DNA of 64,000 nt from Pezicula radicicola. Its lineage: Eukaryota; Ascomycota; Leotiomycetes; Helotiales; Dermateaceae. The DNA lies in NCBI GenBank assembly GCA_003008705.1, contig PDUO01000040.1, forward strand, positions 372,001-436,000. The letters are read 5' to 3'. Below the pieces are notes generated by a model, which made no database searches, was not told the DNA's origin, and saw only the letters and a program-made list of their open reading frames with translations. This document shows, piece by piece, positions 47,121 through 58,026 of this stretch. Both the position numbers and the translations under genes were made by a program. How positions within the stretch are numbered: the first letter of the stretch is position 1; every line of letters starts with the position of its first letter.

Positions 47121-47362
47121 TATTGTATCTGATAAATGGTTTGGTTCTCCCCGCGTTATTAGGGTGAGCAAAATGCATCGATTAATTGTCTACGGGACAT
47201 AATATCGCGTTTATCTCACCCTACTGAACTTCGTAGAATAGACCTGAGAGAAGACGGTACCGGAAAAGTGAGTCTGAGTGCTGGAAGCATCGATATTCGG
47301 GTGTATAAAAGAAGGTTTCCTCACCAGTTACGTCTTGGGTACGAAGTAGTAGCGTCAAATTT

Positions 47363-47580
47363 CGTGGTAGTGGCTCGCTTATATCGTGGTAGTGGCTCGC
47401 TAATGTCGTGGTAGTGGCTCGCTTCCATCTCGCCTGGCATTAAGGTTCGTGGTAGTGGCTCGCCTCCCCTCGCCTCACATTGTAAGAGCTCGCGTATTTT
47501 GTGGTAGTGGCTCGCCTCGAATTAAGGTTCGTGGTAGTGGCTCGCTGCACTCTGTGATAGGATCAGATTTCGTGGTAGTG
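47363..47580. repeat. Dispersed array of the 16-bp word CGTGGTAGTGGCTCGC
   Basis: Exact copies at 47363-47378, 47385-47400, 47407-47422, 47448-47463 and 47530-47545. One copy at 47500-47515 has T for the first C, and a truncated copy (CGTGGTAGTG) is at 47571-47580. Start-to-start distances are 22, 22, 41, 52, 30 and 41. Spacers differ, but two of them share attaaggtt just before the repeat. All copies are in the same direction. Confidence 0.95.
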
Positions 47581-48410
47581 CTAAAGGTTAATTTTGAGGG
47601 CTGATAGATTCTGTGCCTCCTTAACATCTGCTTGCGTAGATTGCAATTGCCTGCCTCTGCCCTATCGAGGCAGAGCTTCCCCTTCTCAAGCCTTTCTCTT
47701 ATTTATCTTCACAGTACTGAGATCTTGTTTGCAAATATGAGGAAGCTGTCGATTCTATGCGTAGCTACGTACCTTGTTTTCTCATCTCGTTAGGAATGAG
47801 AAACCGGCAAGTACATTCCTGAACAGTTTCATAATTAAAAACAGTCAACCCTTTTTCCTCCTCCCTTTGTACCAGTCGGGTCAAATACACCCTGGCGGCA
47901 ACAATTTCCGATATCTTGAAGCTGTAAGCGGTTCTTGTTGAGAGGCTATTGGGGTATTATGATTAATGATCAAGATAATTGGAGCCGGGCCACAGGGAAG
48001 ACTCAAATCGCTGCAAGCTAGTAGGAATCCAAACTTCCAAAGCTTATGGTGTGTTCGGTCAGTCTTAGGTTTGGGAGCTTGAGAGTCCTTTGGTGGACAC
48101 AATTGCAGGTATTGCATAGTAGTTGGCGGTTACTATGTAGTAGAAAGGGTCATTGACTTAACGAGTCCGTACTTCTACTTGCGGAGACAGCAAGAGTTTA
48201 TAGTTCCATCTATCACAAACCTATAATTTAAAACGAACAGAAAGGAGTTAAGTTTAGATTATGGAGGAGTAGAGGGCCAGGGAGGGCTAGTGAGACGGCC
48301 AGATGGACCAAAGGGTTATGCAGGACCGAGGGGAGTGTCCTGAGGATTTGACTGATCTGGATTTACTCTAAGACTTTATACCTGCTGACTAGGTCCTGTA
48401 TTTTATTAAT

Positions 48411-48440
48411 CCATCCATCCATCCATCCACCCACCCATCC
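48411..48440. repeat. Tetranucleotide microsatellite (CCAT)
   Basis: CCAT units repeated from 48411, with CCAC variants towards the 3' end. Seen directly. Confidence 0.9.
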
Positions 48441-48529
48441 ACAATACCTGACGTACAAGCTAAAGAATGAACCAATTGATCTACGCCCACGTTTTATTAC
48501 TGTACTCCGCCTAAATACCACGAGAAACC

Positions 48530-49917
48530 TCATCCACGGGACAGCAACTCTACATCATCCTCAGTCTGCTCTGCATCTGATTGTGGTTGTTCTGAACCCT
48601 TCTGAATCTTCCATTCCCAGACTGTGTTGGAGCAAGAAATCGCGAGCAAAATTCCTGAAAGAAGAGAAACTAGTTGATCTGTATCCCAAATGCTGTCTTC
48701 TGGATTGGGATTCGCCTGCCATCCAGAATTAGAGACCCAAGTTCTGGCCTGACCAATCTTTACCCAGCACCAGATTGCGATTACGGTCGGTGCAATTGTA
48801 ACGAAGATCCAGCAAATAGTGATCAAAACGCCATCCCACTTGTTTATCCAAGTCTCCACGATGGCATTGTCTTCCCCGTGCCGACCATCCATTCTGCGGG
48901 ATACAGAAGCCAAATGTGCACATAGAAAAATAGCCCCCAAGAAACCGGCAAAGACGATCTCCGCGGGAAATCCTAATGAATTAATTGATGCGTGCATGGT
49001 ATTAGGTTCCTTGTTAAGCTGGCTCTTGACTTCATCGTAGAGGTCTTTTTCCAGTACACAGGCAACCGGGAGAAGGATGAGGCTGTCGTTCGTGGAAGGA
49101 GAAGGTGGCCAGTCTGAAGGGTAGGAGGTCCCGGAAGAGGTTACTAGAACTACGATGCAGATATAGATTCCGGATGAGAGGATTAGTCTGAAAACTGCCG
49201 TAGGTATTGATCTCCAGTAGCTTCGAACTGCCGCTACTGAAAGCACGACAGACGAAAAGGAGATGAGCATTGCGTCAATTGTAGCTCTGAAGTGATATGC
49301 TGATAATCCACACTTGCCTAGAGTGACGAAGTTCAGAGTTTGTGCGATCACAAGCACCATTTGAGTATCCGCAATTCCTAGCACAAGGGAGCGTACTACC
49401 TCCTGGATTTGGGAGTGATGGTTATGCGGATCTAAAGCATTTAGAAAGTGACGAGTAATGTGTATCCGGTTTCTAAATATTGCAAGATTTAGTCTCTGCC
49501 GTGAAATAGCGACTTAGGTAACGGTAGATCCAGAACATACCGTGAATTTGGCTTCAACTTTAGAATAAGCTTGTGAAACGCCCATCTAGGGACGAGTTCG
49601 AATAGTACGACGCACAACATTACAAGAATTACCCCGAAGGTATAAGTAGTTCCAAGCCAAACCTATTTCTCGTTAATATATATTACTAATCTCGGGATAG
49701 AAATATCTATTCATACTCCCAAACCAACTATGCCTGGTTCAGCTTTCAAGCTACCCCTTGAAAAGTTTCCAATGGATTGGAACTTGTTGGAGGAGTCGAA
49801 CCGTATAGTGCAAGCTTCCGAAAGACTAAAATTTCCGGATCTGCGGGTGCTGCGGACATTGAAAGCAAAACCGCCTTGCGGTAGAGGCTGGAAAATATCA
49901 AAATTAATTCCGATCAT
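48530..49917 (-). CDS. Multi-pass membrane protein of unknown function
   Basis: Exons 49917-49717, 49662-49541 and 49472-48530 join in phase to 421 residues. The soluble N-terminus (MIGINFDIFQPLPQGGFAFN) is followed by about six hydrophobic segments: TYTFGVILVMLCVVLFELVP, a VLVIAQTLNF segment, MLISFSSVVLSVAAV, LILSSGIYICIVVLV, IVFAGFLGAIFLCAHLASV and ITICWIFVTIAPTVIAIWCW. A last one (LVSLLSGILLAISCSNTVW) precedes an acidic, Gln-rich tail. The layout fits the lineage-specific integral membrane proteins common in filamentous fungi. I do not recognise the family. The extreme N-terminus is the least certain part. Confidence 0.75.
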
Positions 49918-51336
49918 AGTGAACGGTTGACAGGCCTGATCAATCCTGGATAAATGAGGGGCAAATTCTAGATGATACTAATCAGAAAGAGGAAAAGCGA
50001 ATATATAGCTAACTGGTCAGGCTGTAGTCTGGACAGCTAACCGCCCCCCGGATGGAATTCAAAGCAAGCGCTAAGCATCATATCAAAAGAAATCAATTAT
50101 TCAGCTACTATATCAGCCGCAAATTAATGGCTTGTATTGAAAACTATATGGTTGGTGCTATTAGCGCCGCACCCTCACACGATATATTAACAGGGCGGAA
50201 GAAATAGACTCACCATTCCATCTGAGCCTCTTGTTATTCTACCGTACCTACGTATGCAAGCCGGCCGCAATAAGGCGGCTGCGGCAGACTCCTCACATCT
50301 TGCCTTGCCGTTTGAGCGAAGAACAGCTAGCAAAATACACGTTCACTTTCAGCCTTGCATTGATTTCATACTATATTTGAACCCGCGCCACGGGTAGAAT
50401 TCTATACATAGGTACCGATATTGTTACTCAGGCGTCTCCTACTGTATTTCTGGTGCTGTGCTGGGATACGATTAGAACAGCATCAGTTAACAAGGTATCA
50501 ACTTCATCTCTACTGATGTACAGTACGCCGCCACCACTAACTAGCAGTATATCTACTTAAACTTCTGGTAGGCTAATTATATTTATTCTATATTGTAAAG
50601 GAGAGTACAGTATAGAGTTCTGTAATAGTAAATCTCAGATTAAACTAAGATTTCTTAAATTAAAACATTATTTTTATTATTTTATAACTATTAGTTAGTT
50701 TAACTTTAGAAGCTAGTTCTTAAAAACTTCTAATATATTATTATATGGAAGGGAGGAAAAACTCTATGCACTCGCTTAATTCCTAACAGTAGCGACATCT
50801 AGCAATAAGGTTCACTTTGAACATGCGATTTCTAATCACAGTTTCTAAGCTACTAAGATAGGCGATGAGTTATCGTATGTTGCTACACGATGGGAAAAGA
50901 GATGTCTTATTGATACGGTGGGGGTTTGGAGATTGTATCTGGAGGTGCAGGTTTGGTACGCAGGCGCAGATTGAGTGTCGCTTGAGACAAAATGAAGATC
51001 ATGGATGTTGGTTTGCACTTGCAATCAGGTAGGTTAGCTTACAGAGTCAACGGTAGCAGGCCTCTTACTACTTCGTATGTATATTCAATTATACCGGCAA
51101 GCTGATTGTGACGTTCTTGATGGTGTAAAATGCGTTGATATGATCAACAAACTTCATGTATATCGTAATGATTATGAAGATACCGCGACATATCCTACAA
51201 GAATGCCTGATCCAAATGCAAAATTCGTGGTTCCGCCGTCAACACCTTTGCTAGGCCCGAATCATTGAAACCCCAACGCCAACCGCTACCCATTTTTTAA
51301 AGGAAGATTTTGCTGTCTTTCCAAAACCCCATCCAT
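49918..51336. other. Gene-poor region with AT-rich patch
   Basis: 1.4 kb with no supported gene. Bases 50560-50760 are extremely A/T-rich with dense TpA, like RIP-mutated repeat DNA. The rest is mixed. Confidence 0.45.
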
Positions 51337-52596
51337 CTAGAAGTATCCAATAAAAGTAAATCCAACCAAAAGTAATAGTGTGGTGTAGAAAGCGCCCGAG
51401 GTAAAAGGCGGTGTTGCGAGAGGTGTACCAGTACTGTTGTAAAGTAACGCTGGGGTACCCGTCACATTGACATCTTCATCAACACTGCAGACCACCTTGC
51501 AACCAGGGGCATGGCTCTTTCTCTTGCTCAAGAATCCGCCAGCACCACTCTCATCTCTGCTTTCGATGCTATCTCCAGTTGACGACTCTGAGGAACCACC
51601 ATAACTACCACTCGTATTATAAACGACCTCCATCCACTGTAACTGTAGAAATGCTGCATCATGCGTAGACATATTGCCCGTCCAGCTCCCACCATCACTC
51701 CACATATTGATGATCAGCCCTGCCGGATCCTTCGGTGCCTGATATGTGATATTGGCTACGCTGGTCCCATCAACATACCAGCTTGTCTTTCCAGGGGTCC
51801 AGTCCATTCTATACACCATCCACTGAGTCCAATCGATATCTCCGGGATTTGTAGCATTCGATGTCGCCTCGACCAATACATCACCCTTCGCATTGTTACT
51901 CGGCTGATTCGTGTACTGCACAACATTCCGAGGACCCGAGGTCAAAATCTCGATATCAGCTTCCTGCACTGTCATGGGGTCATCATTGGTCGGCGCAAGA
52001 TAGGTAAAGAGGCCAGCGCATGCTCCTGAGGACCCTATGACTCGAGCCATGAAACGGGCTGAGAGGTGTAGGTAATTCTGTTCGGTCGAATCTATCTCGG
52101 CTGCAGATTGAAACTTCGGTTGACGTGAGGTACGGAGGGTTAGGTAGGTGGAGTAGTCGGAGGCGTCATCGGTAGACTTCTCTATTTGCGATATGGGTTA
52201 GCAACGACTGGGGAATCTGCAGAGAATCTGCGACCAACCAATGTAGACATTATTAGCAGAGTTGATCATCAGTACTGTCGCATCCGAGCCATCAGACCCT
52301 ATTGAGTCGCTGTTGTTCCACGACTGGACGTTCCAATCTGCGTTCCATTGATCGGTCGTGAAGTAATCGCTCGTCGGAAAGGCGTTGGTTGTGCCGGTGC
52401 CATTGGTGATGACTGCTGGTACTGCCCCCGAGGCTAGAGAGGGATCGATATTTCGGAAGTCCTGGAAACGATGGTAGAGGAAGTAATTTGCAGAAGAGCC
52501 ATTCGTGCGGAAACAGGAGCATTCATCGCCATTATCGGTTTGTGCTGACGCTAGGAGTGAGAAGGAGAGGAGCGTGGCGGCTGAGAGAAGAGCCAT
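51337..52596 (-). CDS. GH16-like, GPI-anchored cell-wall glucanase/transglycosylase family protein
   Basis: 400 residues from exons 52596-52239 and 52181-51337. It has a signal peptide MALLSAATLLSFSLLASAQ. A concanavalin A-like (GH16) fold is indicated by LHLSARFMARV, the catalytic-type motif VQEADIEIL (ExDxE), and WTQWMVYRMDWTPGKTSWYV with a YVDG strand. The C-terminus has a Ser/Thr-rich stretch and a hydrophobic end (LLLLVGFTFIGYF), as for a GPI anchor, so it likely sits at the plasma membrane or wall. The intron donor (gttggt) is weak, but the join restores ...NVYIEKSTDD. Several NxS/T sites are present. Substrate, probably a beta-glucan or glucan-chitin link, is inferred. Confidence 0.85.
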
Positions 52597-54618
52597 GGCG
52601 TGAAGGATGGCGGAGGAGTGCTAGAGTAGTGCACTATATGGCGAGCAAGCCGGCAAGGGAGAGCGCGCTCAGCTGCAACAGCAAAAGTAAAAGCAAATAT
52701 GATATGATGTGATTTGTCCAAGTGCGGATGGTGGTCCTGGAGGTGTAACTATTCACCTAGGATGAATCACAACTCGAAGCAGGGCAATGAAAGATGCATC
52801 GCCAGCAGCAGCATTCGAATAGGGAAGAAGATGAAAACAATAAGGATAGTAGTAGAGGCCAGAAGAGAGACAAGGGGAGAAGAATAGTTGAGAGCTCTGA
52901 AAGAAAGCAAATAATATCTCGTATTACCAATACAATTATAATACAATACAACACAATGGAATGGGTACAATGGGGTAGAACAAATAATGGAGGCCTGTTT
53001 CATGGCTCAAGCAATAAGCAATAGCGGCTTACTTTTGTGCGGCAATAGCCAGTGCGCTGGAAAGCTTGGTGGCTCGTAAAGGTCTTGAAGGATGCTTTTT
53101 TAGGTCGTGCTTATGTTTGTTGGTTGCGAGACCTTGAAACGAATCCTGGCTGATCGAAACACAAATCACAGTCAGCCTCGCGCTTGGTTCCTGGCGCTAG
53201 GCCAAAGGAAGAGAGCCAAGGATTTCTCAATCCTGGATGATCTGCAGCATCATACCGCCTACTACGATGAGATCTCCCAGTTCACTACCTTATTCACACG
53301 ACATTCATCTCAGACCCGAGTCTGCAGCTGCGATTTTGCACTAAGATTTATATAGGAATTATATATAACGGTATAATAGTAAGCTTCGAAGAGAGGTGTA
53401 GGCACGAGTGATCCGAAGCACGACCTCTTCGGGGCAGAAATAAGTGGTCGAAATTGACACAGGCAACAACGCCAAAAAGGAATTGCATTATATGCACATT
53501 ATTTACCTAGAGTTTTGGCAATAAAATAGACCAAGGGATAATTTAGTATATTTATAATAGCTATACAAAAATCCTATATAATCTTGGGAGACTAGGAGGG
53601 CAAATAACAAAGTATTAGATGTAGATTTGGCACGATGGCCTGTGCCTCAAATCGCCCACTTATTTCTGCCCTGAGAGCACGACCTCCCGCTATATCCCTG
53701 TTTTACGCTACCTATATAAGTGGGTTTCTACGGTACGAAGACAGAGGTGTTAGGTAAGTAACGGCTATTCAGGACCTTGTCAACGGCTCAGTATCGCGAG
53801 TTTAGTATGTGCAATTGCGAATATTCGGGTGGCGGGAGGTACATGTTTTCCAGAAAGTAGGCAACAAGAAAACAAATTGCAACATCTTAATCGTATAATA
53901 TCTCAATTGTATGCTAAGGCCGCCCAAAAGACGCGCCTTATTCTCTTTAAAAAGTCCCTCTAGTAAAGAAGCCATAGGTTCTGTTAGACTAAAAGCTAAG
54001 AAGTTAAAGTAGAGGTAGGGTTAATTTTAGCTATTAAGTGCCCTAGCCTAAAGTAGGTGGTGCTAAACTTAGAAGGTTGAACACTATAGTCTTAAATTAT
54101 AAAATAAATTGGAGTAGATTAAGAAGTTTCAGCTATAAACTAAACCGTATAAAATTACAGACTACAACTTATACAACCACTGTTCTTATTTCCACCTCCA
54201 TTACAAAGAAATGTAAACATATGACCGTAGTTGAACTAATAGCTATCTGCGAATGAAATAACTCAAGAAATGGTATCGGAATCTCATAGAGCTCTTCGAA
54301 TCTCGCCCCTCCACGAAAAAAAAAAAAAGGTGGCATACTAAGCGAACATAAAAAAACACATGAAAAGAATCGCTCCGGCCGTGTTTTCTCACGGCTCCCC
54401 ATCCTCGTAAATTAAAACCCTGGTGTTACTCGTCGCTTACTGCCCTTACATATGATGAACCACAGGCTTGGTTTCGAATTTAAGAATTAGATCGTTAACG
54501 TTAAAGATAATGCGGGAAATGATTGTCCTTTCAAAACCACTGACTCGACTTCATCTGAGTACCAAGAATGGCAATGACCGAAGCAAGATCACTTTTCTTC
54601 CGGTGCTCTTTGAACCAC
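52597..54618. other. 2-kb gene-poor region with AT-rich and repeat DNA
   Basis: No supported gene. Contains an inverted-repeat element (53432-53671), an A/T-rich TpA-dense block (53960-54180) and a poly-A run near 54315. It also includes the GH16-like gene's upstream region, which is purine-rich. Confidence 0.45.
53432..53671. mobile_element. Second small inverted-repeat (MITE-like) element
   Basis: Ends are inverted repeats: gggcagaaataagtggtcga from 53432 and its near-complement ending cccacttatttctgccc at 53671, identical for the first 16 bases. The 240-base interior is A/T-rich with no coding frame. The word agcacgacctc occurs in direct orientation a few bases outside each end (53417-53427 and 53676-53686), possibly an old duplication. 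Confidence 0.65.
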
Positions 54619-57600
54619 TCAAATCATCCCCATCCTTTCAGGAGAATTTCGCAAATACCCCATGTGATCGTACAACCTCGATCGATCAGGTGAGCTCCTC
54701 AAAAATCCCGCTTCATCGTATAAGCCCAAGCTTTCGGGTCGACTTGGGGGTGCCGCTTCCTTCTTGGGGCTCATTCTCCCGTTTTCTTGCCCTAAGAGCC
54801 CCTCATGGCTTTCACTGACACCCTCTTGGGAAATGCCCAAATTTTCCCACTTGGGCGGCGTCCGTGGTGTTGGCATCTCCATCTTGCTCTCACGCTGGTT
54901 GCGAACACCACTTAGGGGTGCCTTGACCATGGCGTCTGACCATCTCTTTCCGTCCGTAGCTGGAGTTTTTTGTCGGCGGATTGGGCTTCGGCGTAGTCCT
55001 GAATTTGAATTTGAAGCTGGAGTTCGATTGAGGTGGTTGGGATGATCGACGTCTTGAATGCGCACTCGAGTTCGAGTTGCACGGTCATGGTCTGGCAGGA
55101 GGAGGTGCGAGGATTCGATGACGGTTGACTGCCCTGCAGGTGAGAGGATAGGATATTTTAATGAATGGATGTTGAGACCTTTCGGCGGTGTCGTACTTTT
55201 TGCTCCCCCTGATGGAGACGTCGCTTCCGGCCTCTTTTTCTTGAGAACGCGAATGGGGGTGAGTTCACCCCCAGAGAAAAAGTCTGTCGGATCGTAGACT
55301 GTCTCGTATTTATCGTCGTCTTGCATTTCATTCCCAGCTTCCTCAGCCTTCTTAATCTCCTGCTCCACCTTCTCACTCACGCGACTCCTTAACATGGAAT
55401 CCCGGATGGACATACCAGGGCGGCGCTTGCTTGGAGAGATACCTGATGGAAGACCTGATCCAAGGTTGAGGTAGTGTTTGCTCGCACGGCTGGGTCGTTC
55501 CTTTCCAGCTCTTTTGCTGGGACTTGGAGTGCGGTTTATGCTGCGACCCCGAATAGAGGAAAGTGTCGGTGATGTTTCTAAAGTTTCTGAGCGTGGTGAT
55601 GTTTCTGCTATACTGCTGATGGCAGAGACGTCAGAATTCATGCGTCGAAGCATGCAAATTTGGGTTTCCATTGTGATTCCTGTCTTTGGAGGCTCTTTGC
55701 GTGGACCGTGAAGCCCATGAAGGTGGGAGTTTCGAGGAGTACTGAGCAAAGAAGGAGTAGGGGAAGCAGGAGGAGATATGTTCACTGATGGGGGCCGGAG
55801 AGGCGAGTGAGGAGGCGAAGGCGGGATTAGCTTTGGAATCCTGCTAATGGAGAATTTCGGACGTGGGAAGGATGACCTATTTTCAGATTTTTCTTCCTCT
55901 TTCGCGACAAAATCGCGCCTTCTGCGGCGTGAAGTAGCCTCAATCAATGAGGCGTTCTTGAAAAACTCGTCCTCGGAATTCGAACCTTCATCATAATAGT
56001 TACACATTGCAAGAGTGGATGAATAGCCCGGCGCAAGGTACAGAGCTCCTCCGGGGTCAATAGAAGACTCTTGCGCTTCGTCCAGCGCAGGCCGAGACAT
56101 CTTCAGATTTGGGTTGAAGTCTGGTATCGAAGGAGGTCGGAAGAGGCTGATCTCGCGATTTGGAGAGCGTGACGGACTTGGTGGCGCTGATCGCACTTCA
56201 ACATCAGCAAGCTCCGCAGCAATGAATTTCTCGCCGCGAGGTAGCAGAGGTTTTGGTTTAAGCGCTGCCGTCCCTGGGGAATCTTCTTCAGGTGTCTCAA
56301 GTACCATGTCTACACTCCGACGTTTGGGCAAAACAGACACACGCCTTGTGTTGGATCTTTTCTGACCAATTGCTTTTCTTCTCGACCCAGAAGTCTTAAT
56401 AATTTGGTGAGCCTTGGCCTCTTGAGGTGCCCACTGAAATGGATTTGATTGAGTTTCTACTTGAGATAGGAGTGGTGATGGTGCAAGTTTTGACTTATTA
56501 GGTGGAGTTTGCTCATTGCCTGACACATCTCGTAGAGGGGAAGACGTCGAAACATAACTAGAAGGACGTTCTGGTGTTGCTTGCCCACCGAAGGTGGACT
56601 TGCGAATATATAGTGGTCGGGACAATGGGGTGGGTCCAACGGTTGGAGGTGTAGAGCTTTGTACAGAATAGCGGAATGGTTCGCTTTGCAGAGATACTCG
56701 TATTGAATTTTTTCCACGTGGAGTTAAAGAATGGCGTCCAGTAAGTAGTAGCAACGAGTCGCGGTTTCCAAGGAGCATTGAATTGCGATTACCGAGTGCG
56801 CTCACTGATGATCTGGCGTCCTTGTGCATCAGAGCCGATATTTCCGAAGAACCGCCCGAGGATACTCTCCCAGAGGAGATGCATACTTTGTGTCTCTGCT
56901 CATTGCGCGTTCCTCGCTTACTTGGAGATGTAAGGGGAGCAGGTACAACCAGCTCCGGTGTGTCCTTACCACCACAAAGACTATCCTCTGAAGCAACCGA
57001 AAGGGCAGGTGACCTCGCTCGCTTTGGGGGTGGATTCCCTGCACTCTTTGCGACCTTTCTCCCTGGACTTGGGGTACTATTAATGTACCTTTCATAAATG
57101 GAGCTGTCAACTGAGCCATCATATGAACTAGGAACTGGTGTTATCGCCTTTTCGCGTCCTTCAGTGAGCTTCTCTGTTGGGCGTGGGGGCGATGGAAGTC
57201 GCTCTTTGGGTGGCGATCCAGGAAATGCTCCAATGGAACTCCTTGCTCTTGTTACAGAGTTTCTCTTCAGTCGTTGGGAAGTTGATCTCAAGATTGACGT
57301 AAGTTGGCTTTCTGACGTCGAGTGTCGCCTATCTGCCCTGACATCTTTAGTCTCGACTATCCTCGAGAAGGGTTGAGACTCTGGACTAGTAGTCGGGGTA
57401 TCAAAGACGAGGTTCTGCCTAGAGGCTCGTGAACAGGTTCTGATTGGCCATTTTGGCGGATATCCATTTGGTGTGGTTGCTGCAGGATTATTTGAGGCAG
57501 GCATATCAACGAGGCCTCCAAGCGGCAATCCTATGTACGGAGGCATATCCATATGAGACACTAACGGCCAAGAGTCTCTCATGCCGGAGATTCGAAACGT

Positions 57601-58026
57601 TGGTTTTTCTGGCGAAAGAGATCGTCTCTTCAGGATTTTGTTTAGTCGCGGTGTAGTAGGGCCTCCACGAGAGTCTTCTTTTGGCCAAGTACTTGCGACC
57701 CGTCTCTTACTTGGCGAACCTTGCAAGCTTGCCCGGCCAAGTGATTGTCGTCCTGACCATGCTTCAGGTTGTGTCATTTCCAACACCGTCCTGATATCCT
57801 TACCAACATCTTGAGGTGCCTCGACCTCGCGGGATTCAACCTTCTTTTGTTGATGAACAGCCCTTGCAAAATACAGTCCGATAGCTGTCAGAATACCACA
57901 AAGAACAACGGCCCCAGCGACAGCGATCCCGACGATGACGGGCCCTGAAATTGCTGTAGATGTGGCGGCTGTGGGGGATTGTCTTCGTGCTATTGCGATA
58001 GCATCCGGCATGGGCCTCGGCGACAT
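54619..58026 (-). CDS. Large single-pass membrane protein, Ser/Pro-rich, unknown function
   Basis: A single 1135-residue frame from ATG 58026. A short N-terminus is followed by one TM segment at residues 29-54 (VIVGIAVAGAVVLCGILTAI), then about 1080 residues of low-complexity, basic Ser/Pro/Arg-rich sequence with many SP and TP sites, expected to be cytosolic and disordered. No enzymatic domain is visible. Repeated short tracts such as SPSKR and TPPK suggest phosphorylation by proline-directed kinases. Similar long TM-plus-tail proteins in fungi are often called hypothetical. The C-terminal segment LGLYDEAGFLRSSPDR and LYDHMGYLRNSPERM is an imperfect internal duplication. No introns. Confidence 0.85.
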   Translation of the reverse strand: MSPRPMPDAIAIARRQSPTAATSTAISGPVIVGIAVAGAVVLCGILTAIGLYFARAVHQQKKVESREVEAPQDVGKDIRTVLEMTQPEAWSGRQSLGRASLQGSPSKRRVASTWPKEDSRGGPTTPRLNKILKRRSLSPEKPTFRISGMRDSWPLVSHMDMPPYIGLPLGGLVDMPASNNPAATTPNGYPPKWPIRTCSRASRQNLVFDTPTTSPESQPFSRIVETKDVRADRRHSTSESQLTSILRSTSQRLKRNSVTRARSSIGAFPGSPPKERLPSPPRPTEKLTEGREKAITPVPSSYDGSVDSSIYERYINSTPSPGRKVAKSAGNPPPKRARSPALSVASEDSLCGGKDTPELVVPAPLTSPSKRGTRNEQRHKVCISSGRVSSGGSSEISALMHKDARSSVSALGNRNSMLLGNRDSLLLLTGRHSLTPRGKNSIRVSLQSEPFRYSVQSSTPPTVGPTPLSRPLYIRKSTFGGQATPERPSSYVSTSSPLRDVSGNEQTPPNKSKLAPSPLLSQVETQSNPFQWAPQEAKAHQIIKTSGSRRKAIGQKRSNTRRVSVLPKRRSVDMVLETPEEDSPGTAALKPKPLLPRGEKFIAAELADVEVRSAPPSPSRSPNREISLFRPPSIPDFNPNLKMSRPALDEAQESSIDPGGALYLAPGYSSTLAMCNYYDEGSNSEDEFFKNASLIEATSRRRRRDFVAKEEEKSENRSSFPRPKFSISRIPKLIPPSPPHSPLRPPSVNISPPASPTPSLLSTPRNSHLHGLHGPRKEPPKTGITMETQICMLRRMNSDVSAISSIAETSPRSETLETSPTLSSIRGRSINRTPSPSKRAGKERPSRASKHYLNLGSGLPSGISPSKRRPGMSIRDSMLRSRVSEKVEQEIKKAEEAGNEMQDDDKYETVYDPTDFFSGGELTPIRVLKKKRPEATSPSGGAKSTTPPKGLNIHSLKYPILSPAGQSTVIESSHLLLPDHDRATRTRVRIQDVDHPNHLNRTPASNSNSGLRRSPIRRQKTPATDGKRWSDAMVKAPLSGVRNQRESKMEMPTPRTPPKWENLGISQEGVSESHEGLLGQENGRMSPKKEAAPPSRPESLGLYDEAGFLRSSPDRSRLYDHMGYLRNSPERMGMI

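Larger units (their letters stand above)
47121..48529. other. Repeat-bearing intergenic region
   Basis: No gene seen. Contains the dispersed 16-bp repeat (47363-47580) and a tetranucleotide repeat (48411-48440). Confidence 0.5.

Noticed and set aside
47363..47580. 16-bp repeats as a CRISPR array
   Set aside because: Eukaryotic context, repeats too short, spacers irregular (about 6-36 bases) and no cas genes.
50380..50410. tRNA-like B box (GGGTTCAAAT on the minus strand)
   Set aside because: No matching A box or cloverleaf could be formed around it.
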